From Rhodoferax mekongensis (GTDB taxonomy: Bacteria; Pseudomonadota; Gammaproteobacteria; Burkholderiales; Burkholderiaceae_C): a stretch of 64,000 bases of DNA. The notes under the pieces are model-generated. The model was not told the origin of the DNA. It saw only the letters and a list, made by a program, of their open reading frames with translations, and did not search any database. Shown piece by piece: positions 34,193 through 40,333 of this stretch. The stretch is taken from contig NZ_CP132507.1 in NCBI RefSeq assembly GCF_032191775.1, forward strand, positions 1,327,001 to 1,391,000. The letters run 5' to 3'. How positions within the stretch are numbered: position 1 is the stretch's first letter; every line of letters starts with the position of its first letter. The position numbers and the translations under genes were made by a program.

Positions 34193-34783
34193 TTATGCAG
34201 CTTTGCGCTTGCGAGCCACTGCGCCCATCAATCCCAAGCCTGCAAGCAGCATCGCATAGGTTTCAGGCTCTGGAACTGCGCTCACAGGCAAGTTCTGTGA
34301 CAACAAGTCGCCTTGCTTGCGACGACTGTTCAATTCGTCCATAAATTGCACTTTGACATGAGGGGTATTGAAATTCAACGCGCCGTTGGCTGAAAAGTCG
34401 ATGCGCCAAGTCATGCTGTCAGTCAGGCTCAAGGGGGCAGCGAAAGAGAAGCAAGCGCCGTTTGTGTTGCCGGTATTGCAACCCAAACCGTTACCAGCCA
34501 AGCCCTTAATGGTCGTAGAGACAGATGTGCCGGGGCCGCTCACGACAGATGCGCTAGTCACTTCAGGGCCAAGGTTTTTGATTTCAAAAGCTTTGAGGAA
34601 GCTAATTCCGAACCAATCGCCGGTGGCGTGGGTCGCGTTCAGTATGGAGAATTCCAGAGTGTCCGCATCCAGTGCACGGGATTCAAACGTAACGCCTTGG
34701 TAGGTCAGGGAATTGGCTGCTTGAGCACCCAAGGACATCAAACCCATGGTGAGCGTGGCGAATACGGAAGCAAGTTTTTTCAT
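34193..34783 (-). CDS. PEP-CTERM sorted extracellular protein
   Basis: A 196-residue secreted protein with a signal peptide (cleavage after AQA, residue about 22), a beta-rich body of unknown function with two Cys (LGCNTG and GACFSF), and a C-terminal sorting tail: VPEPETYAMLLAGLGLMG followed by basic residues. Exosortase cuts such tails and the protein is placed on the cell surface or in exopolysaccharide. Its tail is almost identical to that of the protein at 44682. No exosortase gene is in the window. An AATCTGT-A-ACAGATT palindrome lies 20 bases before the start. Confidence 0.9.
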   Translation of the reverse strand: MKKLASVFATLTMGLMSLGAQAANSLTYQGVTFESRALDADTLEFSILNATHATGDWFGISFLKAFEIKNLGPEVTSASVVSGPGTSVSTTIKGLAGNGLGCNTGNTNGACFSFAAPLSLTDSMTWRIDFSANGALNFNTPHVKVQFMDELNSRRKQGDLLSQNLPVSAVPEPETYAMLLAGLGLMGAVARKRKAA

Positions 34784-34802
34784 AAGAACCACCCTTTGTG
34801 TA

Positions 34803-34817
34803 AATCTGTAACAGATT
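34803..34817. promoter_or_regulatory. Perfect 15-bp palindrome upstream of the PEP-CTERM gene
   Basis: AATCTGT, one central base, ACAGATT. It lies 20-34 bases before the PEP-CTERM start codon on the minus strand, a usual place for an operator or a 5' leader hairpin. The binding protein is unknown. Confidence 0.4.
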
Positions 34818-34874
34818 GTCGTTGACCCGCGCCTTTCATCCCATAGTCCGAATGGATGGTCCTCAAAACCTGTT

Positions 34875-34890
34875 TGTGAAAAAAATCACA
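34875..34890. promoter_or_regulatory. CRP/FNR-family binding site (TGTGA-N6-TCACA)
   Basis: TGTGA and TCACA half-sites flank exactly six A bases, a perfect match to the CRP consensus. It lies between the divergent PEP-CTERM gene and the thioesterase gene, 64 bases before the thioesterase ATG. Which CRP-family protein binds it is not known. Confidence 0.65.
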
Positions 34891-34954
34891 TTTTTAGAAT
34901 ATTCCTGGATAAATCATCCCTTTACACTGGCACGCCTTTCGCTACCCGCAAGCC

Positions 34955-35452
34955 ATGAACCTCCCCAATCACCAACTCTCCATGACCGTGCTCATGTCGC
35001 CTGACATGGCCAATTTTTCCGGCAATGTGCACGGCGGCGCCATTCTCAAGCTGCTTGACCAGGTGGCCTATGCCTGTGCCAGCCGCTATGCCTCGCGCTA
35101 TGTGGTGACGCTGAGTGTGGACCGGGTGCTGTTTTTGCAGGCCATCCATGTGGGGGAGCTGGTGACCTTTCTGGCCAGCGTGAACTACACCGGCAAGTCG
35201 TCCATGGAGGTGGGTATCAAGGTGATTGCCGAGAACATCCGCACCCAAGAGGTGCGCCATGTGAACAGCTGCTTCTTCACCATGGTGGCAGTGGACGATA
35301 ACCGCAAGGCCGCCCCGGTGCCGCCGTTGCAGCCCCAAACGCCCGACGAGGTGCGTCGCTTTGCCGAAGCCCAGATGCGCAAAGCCCTGCGTCAGGAGTT
35401 GGAGGCCAAGTTCCACGGCATCAAACACCCCAAGGCCACCGACGCAGCCTGA
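34955..35452 (+). CDS. Acyl-CoA thioesterase (YciA-like hot-dog)
   Basis: A 165-residue hot-dog protein. MSPDMANFSGNVHGGAILKL carries the N-x-x-G-x-x-x-G-G active region, and HVNSCFFTMVAVD the second strand of the family. Such enzymes hydrolyse acyl-CoA esters and set CoA pools. The C-terminal 35 residues are a charged helix. Context gives no pathway. It converges with the Lrp-type gene, 20 bases apart. Confidence 0.88.
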   Translation: MNLPNHQLSMTVLMSPDMANFSGNVHGGAILKLLDQVAYACASRYASRYVVTLSVDRVLFLQAIHVGELVTFLASVNYTGKSSMEVGIKVIAENIRTQEVRHVNSCFFTMVAVDDNRKAAPVPPLQPQTPDEVRRFAEAQMRKALRQELEAKFHGIKHPKATDAA

Positions 35453-35472
35453 CACTGCAAAGGGGCTGCGCC

Positions 35473-35943
35473 TCAGGCGCCGGGCAGGCGCAGGGGCTGG
35501 TCTTCGAACTCGGTGTTCAGCACCACGGTGCTGGTGGTGCGCGCTACACCGGGGATGGCCTTGATCTGCAGCAGCACCGCCTCCAGGTCGCGGGCATGCG
35601 GGGTGCGCACCTTGGCCAGCAGGTCGTATTCGCCGGCCACACTATGCAGTTCTTGCACCGAGGGCAGCTCGCGCAGGCGGGGTGCAATGTCGCGGCAGTG
35701 GGCGCCGCCATCGTTGCGAATCGCCACAAACGCGGTGAAGTTCAGCCCCACGGTGTGCGGGTCCACGCTGATTGAGAAACGGCGAATCACGCCGCGCTCC
35801 AGCATTTTCTTGACCCGCTCATGCACCGCAGCGGTAGACAAGCCCACATCCGCACCCACCTCGGCGTAAGAACGTCGGCCGTCTTCGCCTAAGGCCGTAA
35901 GAATTTTTGCGTCGATGGCATCTGTCTGAATATTTGCTTGCAT
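35473..35943 (-). CDS. Lrp/AsnC family transcriptional regulator
   Basis: A 156-residue Lrp/AsnC protein: a winged helix-turn-helix (IDAKILTALGEDGRRSYAEV, then VGLSTAAVHERVKKMLERGVI, quoted as LSTAAVHERVKKMLE) and an RAM ligand domain with HSVAGEYDLLAKVRT. It probably responds to an amino acid. It is divergent from an EamA exporter, 65 bases apart, with a palindrome in between. That layout is typical of a regulator that controls export of its own effector. Confidence 0.92.
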   Translation of the reverse strand: MQANIQTDAIDAKILTALGEDGRRSYAEVGADVGLSTAAVHERVKKMLERGVIRRFSISVDPHTVGLNFTAFVAIRNDGGAHCRDIAPRLRELPSVQELHSVAGEYDLLAKVRTPHARDLEAVLLQIKAIPGVARTTSTVVLNTEFEDQPLRLPGA

Positions 35944-35986
35944 TGGGCTGGTTTTTCGGTAATATCACGCCCAACGGCGCTAGTTG

Positions 35987-36001
35987 CCGTAAATTTTACG
36001 G
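35987..36001. promoter_or_regulatory. Perfect palindrome between lrp-type and eamA genes
   Basis: CCGTAAA, one T, TTTACGG. It ends 7 bases before the exporter ATG and lies 44 bases before the regulator's start. AT-rich centre and position fit an Lrp-type operator that covers the exporter's promoter or ribosome site. Confidence 0.55.
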
Positions 36002-36008
36002 ACTATTC

Positions 36009-36941
36009 ATGATTTCGGCACTCAATATTCAGCAAGGCTGGCGTTTATCCCCCTTCTGGCGCCTCATGGTGGCGCTCTGGTTGGTGTACATCGTCTGGGG
36101 CACCACCTACTTTGCCATCGGCGTGGCGGTGCACAGCTTTCCCCCGCTGTGGATGAATGCCACCCGCTTCACGCTGGCCGGCGTGATCATGCTGGCCTGG
36201 GCTTTGTGGCGCGGCGAAAAGCTGCCCAGCTGGCGCCAGTGGCGCAATGCCGCGCTGGTGGGCGGGCTGATGGTGTTTGTGTCCATGAACCTGGTGGTGT
36301 TTGCGCAAAAGCAGGGCATTGGCTCCGGGCTCATGGCCACCGTCATCACCACCATGCCCATGTGGCTGGCGCTGTGGACACGCCTGGGCGGCGAACGTGT
36401 GCCCACTACCAGCTGGGTAGGCTTGGTGCTGGGTGTGGCGGGGGCTTTGTTGCTGGCCATGGAGGGCGACTTTTCTGCCAGCTGGCTGGGGGCCCTGGCC
36501 GCCTTTGGCGCACCGCTGTGCTGGAGCGTGGGTTCCTACGCATCCCGTAAGCTGGACTTGCCCGGCCCTGCCATGGCCTCAGCCACCGAGTGGCTGGCCG
36601 GCGGGTTGATGGGCGTGGTAGCAGCCTCGCTCATCGAGCCGCAAGGTGCGCTGGGCAATGTGACCCATGAAGCTTGGTTGGCCTGGTGGTACCTGTTGGT
36701 GTTCGGCACGCTCATAGCGCTCAATGCCTACCTCTGGCTGCTACAAAACACTACGGCTGCCGTGGCCGGCAGCTACTCTTTTGTGAACCCCGCCGTAGCC
36801 TTGGTGGTGGGTGTAGTTATCGGTAAAGAAGTGCTCACCGGCTGGGTGTTCCTGGCACTGCCGCTGATTGCCGGTGCGCTGGCCATGATCATGTACGGCC
36901 CGGCCATTGTGGGTTGGGTGCGTCGCCGAACAGCGGCTTAA
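36009..36941 (+). CDS. EamA family exporter (YedA-like)
   Basis: A 310-residue, ten-helix DMT transporter. LVYIVWGTTYFAIGVAV at helix 1 and the C-terminal AGSYSFVNPAVALVVG are like E. coli YedA and threonine/homoserine-type exporters. The ATG at 36009 directly precedes the first helix. Divergence from the Lrp-type regulator suggests amino-acid export. Its 3' end overlaps the convergent SDR gene by 4 bases. Confidence 0.88.
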   Translation: MISALNIQQGWRLSPFWRLMVALWLVYIVWGTTYFAIGVAVHSFPPLWMNATRFTLAGVIMLAWALWRGEKLPSWRQWRNAALVGGLMVFVSMNLVVFAQKQGIGSGLMATVITTMPMWLALWTRLGGERVPTTSWVGLVLGVAGALLLAMEGDFSASWLGALAAFGAPLCWSVGSYASRKLDLPGPAMASATEWLAGGLMGVVAASLIEPQGALGNVTHEAWLAWWYLLVFGTLIALNAYLWLLQNTTAAVAGSYSFVNPAVALVVGVVIGKEVLTGWVFLALPLIAGALAMIMYGPAIVGWVRRRTAA

Positions 36942-37699
36942 ATCGAGGTCAGCCCACCATCCACCGTGTGGGCCAGGCCAGTCACAAAGCTGGACGCATC
37001 CGAGCTGAGCCACAGCACGGCGGCAGCCACTTCATCGGGCTCGCCGATGCGGCCGATCGGGTGGGCACCTGCTACGGTGGCGGCCACCTTGGGGTCGGCT
37101 TGCACGGCGCGCTCCAGCATCACCGTGCGAATCACGCCGGGGCACACCGCGTTCACGCGAATGCCTTTGCGCCCGTATTCCACCGCGGCCGATTTGGTCA
37201 GGCCAATCACCGCGTGTTTGCTCGCGCTGTAAGCTGACATCTTGGGTGCGCCCACCAGCCCGGCCACCGATGCGGTGTTGACGATGGCGCCGCCACCTTG
37301 GGCAAGCATCTGCGCAATCTGGTACTTCATGCACAGCCACACGCCCTTGACGTTCACGCCCATGATGCGGTCGAAAGTGGCCTCTTCGCAGTCGGCCAGG
37401 CGCATGTGTTCTTCTTCAATGCCGGCGTTGTTAAAGGCGCAGTCCAGCCGCCCGAAGTGCGCCACCACTTGGGCCACCATGGCTTGCACCTGCGCGGCCT
37501 GCATGACATCCGCCGCAATGAACAGCGCCTCGGCCCCCAGCGCTTTGACTTGTGCGGTGGTTTCTTCGCCTGCTGCCACGTCGCGGTCGGTCACTGCGAC
37601 CTTGGCACCTGCACTCGCAAACGCCAGCGCACTGGCCCGCCCTATGCCACCGCCACCGCCGGTGAGCAGCACCACTTTGTTGTCGAATCGGATCTGCAT
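36938..37699 (-). CDS. Short-chain dehydrogenase/reductase
   Basis: A 253-residue classical SDR. The cofactor loop TGGGGGIGRA (residues 13-22), NNAG, the catalytic Ser in NTASVAG and the YSASK motif are present. Asp after the second strand (VTDRD) favours NAD over NADP. The substrate is not readable. It starts 131 bases from the divergent dienelactone-hydrolase gene. Confidence 0.9.
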   Translation of the reverse strand: MQIRFDNKVVLLTGGGGGIGRASALAFASAGAKVAVTDRDVAAGEETTAQVKALGAEALFIAADVMQAAQVQAMVAQVVAHFGRLDCAFNNAGIEEEHMRLADCEEATFDRIMGVNVKGVWLCMKYQIAQMLAQGGGAIVNTASVAGLVGAPKMSAYSASKHAVIGLTKSAAVEYGRKGIRVNAVCPGVIRTVMLERAVQADPKVAATVAGAHPIGRIGEPDEVAAAVLWLSSDASSFVTGLAHTVDGGLTSI

Positions 37700-37830
37700 G
37701 AAATCGTCCTTTGCCGCAAATGAGAGCTTGGCATCTTAGGTGGCGGTCTGCGTTTCTTGTACCGCAGGCGTAACCCGCGCGACAGGGCGGAGGTCATACT
37801 CGGTGCAGTTTGTTTACCGGAGTTATTGCT

Positions 37831-38583
37831 GTGCAAATCCAGTCTCATGAAGTCGACCTCTCCACCCCCACCGGCGTGATGCGCTGCTATGTGTACCGCC
37901 CCAAAGAGCTTGATGCCGCAGCGCCCAAGCAGTACGCGCCCATCATTCTCTATTCCGAAATTTTTCAGCAGACCGGCCCCATACGCCGCAGCGCGCAGAT
38001 CATGGCCGGGCACGGCTTTGTGGTGGTGGTGCCGGAGGTGTTCCATGAGCTCAACCCCATAGGCACCGTGCTGGGCTATGACAACGCCGGGCGCGACAAG
38101 GGCAATGCCGACAAAGTGGCCAAGACGCTGGAGGCGCACGACAGCGATGCGCAAGCCATCCTCGACCACCTGCAGACGCTGCCGTACTGTACGGGCCGCG
38201 TGGGCGCCATGGGCTTTTGCTTAGGGGGCGGGCTGGCCTACCGCGCGGCCATGAACCCGGCCATCCGCGCCACGTCCTGCTTCTACGCCACCGACATCCA
38301 CTCCGGCATGGTGCCCTCCAACACCGGCAACGACAGCCTGACCCGCACGCCCGAGATCAAGGGCGAGCTGCAAATGGTCTGGGGCAAGCAAGACCCCCAC
38401 ATCCCGCCCGAAGGCCGCGCGCTGGTCTACAGCACGCTGGTGAAAGCCGGCGTGAACTTCACATGGCACGAGTTCAATGGCGTGCACGCCTTCATGCGCG
38501 ACGAAGGCGAGCGCTATGACGCGGAGCTGCAACTGCTGGGCTACCAGATGGCGATTGGGTTGTTCAGGCGGGCGCTGTACTGA
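37831..38583 (+). CDS. Dienelactone hydrolase family protein
   Basis: A 250-residue alpha/beta hydrolase of the dienelactone hydrolase family. The nucleophile is Cys in GAMGFCLGGG, the acid is Asp in GKQDPHIP and the base His in NGVHAFMRDEG. Enzymes of this class open dienelactone in chloroaromatic pathways, but many are general esterases. A GTG at 37831 is chosen as start because a GGAG sits 8 bases before it; a TTG at 37810 is an alternative. It is convergent with the phosphatase-like gene, with a small CCCCT/AGGGG hairpin between. Confidence 0.85.
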   Translation: MQIQSHEVDLSTPTGVMRCYVYRPKELDAAAPKQYAPIILYSEIFQQTGPIRRSAQIMAGHGFVVVVPEVFHELNPIGTVLGYDNAGRDKGNADKVAKTLEAHDSDAQAILDHLQTLPYCTGRVGAMGFCLGGGLAYRAAMNPAIRATSCFYATDIHSGMVPSNTGNDSLTRTPEIKGELQMVWGKQDPHIPPEGRALVYSTLVKAGVNFTWHEFNGVHAFMRDEGERYDAELQLLGYQMAIGLFRRALY

Positions 38584-38606
38584 GGCGTAACCCCTTGCAG
38601 GGGCAG

Positions 38607-38936
38607 CTAGTCGCGTGCTAGAAAAGGCGTGACCTTGGTGCGCAGTAGCTTGACCAAAGCCGGGTCCATGAAGCGGTAGTTGTCGGGAATGTCGAGGCAG
38701 AACACTCGCTTTCCCTTTAGGTGGGGTTTGAACTCTTCCGAGAGCTTGGCTTTGTGGCTGCGCTCCATGACAAAAATGAGTTCAGCCCAATCGACCAGTT
38801 CAGCGGTGAGCGGGTTCTCTGCCCCACGATTCAAGCCGGCGGATGTGCATTCGACGCCTGGATGCTCAGAAAAAACCTGCTCCGCCGTAGGGCTGCGCCA
38901 GCGGTTCATGCTGCAGATGAAGAGGACTTTTTGCAA
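38607..38936 (-). CDS. Predicted low-molecular-weight protein tyrosine phosphatase (COG4551-like)
   Basis: A short phosphatase-like protein with the P-loop ICSMNRWRSPTAEQVF in place of the C-x5-R loop of the family (CSxNxxRSPTAE), followed by WAELIFVMERSHKAKL, the region that carries the general acid in LMW-PTPs, and FCLDIPDNY. With the TTG start at 38934-38936 it has 109 residues and the usual family N-terminus QKVLFICS; an ATG at 39071 would add 45 unlike residues and overlap the next gene. The start codon is thus inferred. Confidence 0.75.
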   Translation of the reverse strand: MQKVLFICSMNRWRSPTAEQVFSEHPGVECTSAGLNRGAENPLTAELVDWAELIFVMERSHKAKLSEEFKPHLKGKRVFCLDIPDNYRFMDPALVKLLRTKVTPFLARD

Positions 38937-39007
38937 AGCGGATGCTGAGGGTTTGCCGGCCGACGAGTTGGGCGCAGAGACGGACTCAAGTTGGATGCCG
39001 TTTACGG

Positions 39008-39460
39008 TTAGTAAACAGTGCAGGCCAGACCTGCTCCGAAAAAAAGCGCGACGCAAGAGATTGCAGCACATTGATTGGCGATGTGCGTCTCTAGACCCTC
39101 ACGGATAAAGAAGCGTCTCCATGCTATGGCACCAATTAGAAACAAAAGGAAGCCGATAACAAAATCCTTAATCGAACTAGCATTGAAGAACCCCCAAATT
39201 GATCCAGTGACTGCCGCTAGTAGTGCCATGGGCGTCGGTTGAATTTCAAAGTTTGGCGTCCCGTGTGCCCACTGGCGTGGCATGGAAAACGATTGCCACT
39301 CGACGCCAACCGCAAGGCCAAGGATTGTGATCCCGAGGAGATGGAAAAAAGTCAATGCTGGAGCAATTTGATGCAGCCCATAGGCAATGAGACCACCAAT
39401 CAAGCAACTGAGCACAATTCTCCAGGCTGCTGCTAGAGCAAGGATGTCAAGAAAAATCAT
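39008..39460 (-). CDS. Hypothetical membrane protein of low GC content
   Basis: A 150-residue protein with about four hydrophobic segments: IFLDILALAAAWRIVLSC, FFHLLGITILGLAVGV, FVIGFLLFLIGAIAW and the C-terminal CAAISCVALFFGAGLAC. I do not recognise a family. GC content and codon use are clearly lower than in the genes around it, which suggests recent transfer. The ATG at 39458-39460 was chosen since it precedes the first helix; the 115 bases upstream of it show nothing recognisable. Confidence 0.65.
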   Translation of the reverse strand: MIFLDILALAAAWRIVLSCLIGGLIAYGLHQIAPALTFFHLLGITILGLAVGVEWQSFSMPRQWAHGTPNFEIQPTPMALLAAVTGSIWGFFNASSIKDFVIGFLLFLIGAIAWRRFFIREGLETHIANQCAAISCVALFFGAGLACTVY

Positions 39461-39575
39461 GGTCTCAATGTGATCTAAAGATGCATAAAAGGGAAAGCTG
39501 TTGGGAACTATAGCTAACCGGACCTCGCAACATAAGTGCGACTTTCGATGTATTCCGGCAGTCAAGCTTACCCCG

Positions 39576-39983
39576 TCACCCCACCCAGTTCTCCAACCTG
39601 AGCCCCTGCACCCGCTCAAACTCACTGACGTTATTGGTCACCAGCGTGCAATCGTCTGCAAGTGCATGGCAAGCAATCCACAGGTCGTTGGCGCTTATGG
39701 GGGTGCCTGCGGCGCGCAGTCGGGTGAATTGCGTGGCGTAGTGTTCGCACAAGCTGGCGCTGGTGCCGTAGCGCACGGGGATGGAGCGGGTGAGGTCTGT
39801 CAGTCGTTTGAGCACTTCGGGTTTGCGGGTGCTGCGCTCCGCGCCCTTGAGCAGTTCTGCATAGGTCACAAAGGACATGCACAGCGCATCAAGGGGGTTG
39901 AGTGCGTTGATGCGCTCTGCAATCGCGGGGGGCTTGTTCTTGATCAGGTAGATCAGGATGTTGGTGTCCAGCATGTACCTCAC
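39576..39983 (-). CDS. vapC: VapC-family PIN-domain toxin
   Basis: A 135-residue PIN-domain ribonuclease. The four acidic positions are visible: Asp in YMLDTNILIYL, Glu in VTYAELLKGAE, Asp in SANDLWIACHAL and the polar end LVTNNVSEFERV. VapC toxins cleave specific RNAs, often initiator tRNA. It overlaps its antitoxin gene by 4 bases (ATGA) and lies downstream of it. Confidence 0.93.
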   Translation of the reverse strand: MRYMLDTNILIYLIKNKPPAIAERINALNPLDALCMSFVTYAELLKGAERSTRKPEVLKRLTDLTRSIPVRYGTSASLCEHYATQFTRLRAAGTPISANDLWIACHALADDCTLVTNNVSEFERVQGLRLENWVG

Positions 39984-40231
39984 AGCGGCTCCCGGTCTTG
40001 CAGCGGTAGCGGTGCCTCTTGGTCGGCTAGCAGCAGGTTGGCAAAGTCGTCGTCAAACGCCTCCAGCGCTTGCAGGAGTGCCGCGCCTCGGTCAGCCGGA
40101 ATCGGGTGCAGCACCAAGTCGCCATCGGTGTTGCGGTAAATCTCGACGCGGCTGGTGTCCAACCGGAACTCTTGCGGAATGCGCACGGCTTGGCTGTTGC
40201 CGTTCATGAAGACGCGGCTGATGGCTGTCAT
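39980..40231 (-). CDS. vapB: VapB-family AbrB-type antitoxin
   Basis: An 83-residue antitoxin with an N-terminal swapped-hairpin AbrB domain (SRVFMNGNSQAVRIPQEFRL) and a C-terminal acidic, Leu-rich tail that would wrap the toxin. The ATG at 40229-40231 is the family-typical start (MTAISRVF). It is divergent from dnaE2, with 102 bases between, and a TACACAC/GTGTGTA palindrome 14 bases upstream is its likely operator. Confidence 0.92.
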   Translation of the reverse strand: MTAISRVFMNGNSQAVRIPQEFRLDTSRVEIYRNTDGDLVLHPIPADRGAALLQALEAFDDDFANLLLADQEAPLPLQDREPL

Positions 40232-40244
40232 GGAAATCCCCTTG

Positions 40245-40264
40245 TACACACGATATTGTGTGTA
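40245..40264. promoter_or_regulatory. Probable VapB/VapBC autoregulatory operator
   Basis: A perfect 7-bp inverted repeat (TACACAC / GTGTGTA) with a 6-base AT-rich centre. It lies 14-33 bases upstream of the vapB ATG, the normal place for an operator bound by VapB-VapC complexes. Confidence 0.65.
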
Positions 40265-40312
40265 TTTTAGATTTCCAAGTGTGTTTTGCATAGCATGCAC
40301 CTCGCTAGTAAA

Positions 40313-40328
40313 CTGTATTTTTATACAG
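40313..40328. promoter_or_regulatory. LexA (SOS) box of dnaE2
   Basis: CTGT-ATTTTTAT-ACAG, a full LexA consensus with extended symmetry (AACTGT...ACAGTT). It ends 5 bases before the dnaE2 ATG. There is no ribosome site between box and ATG. Confidence 0.92.
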
Positions 40329-40333
40329 TTTAA

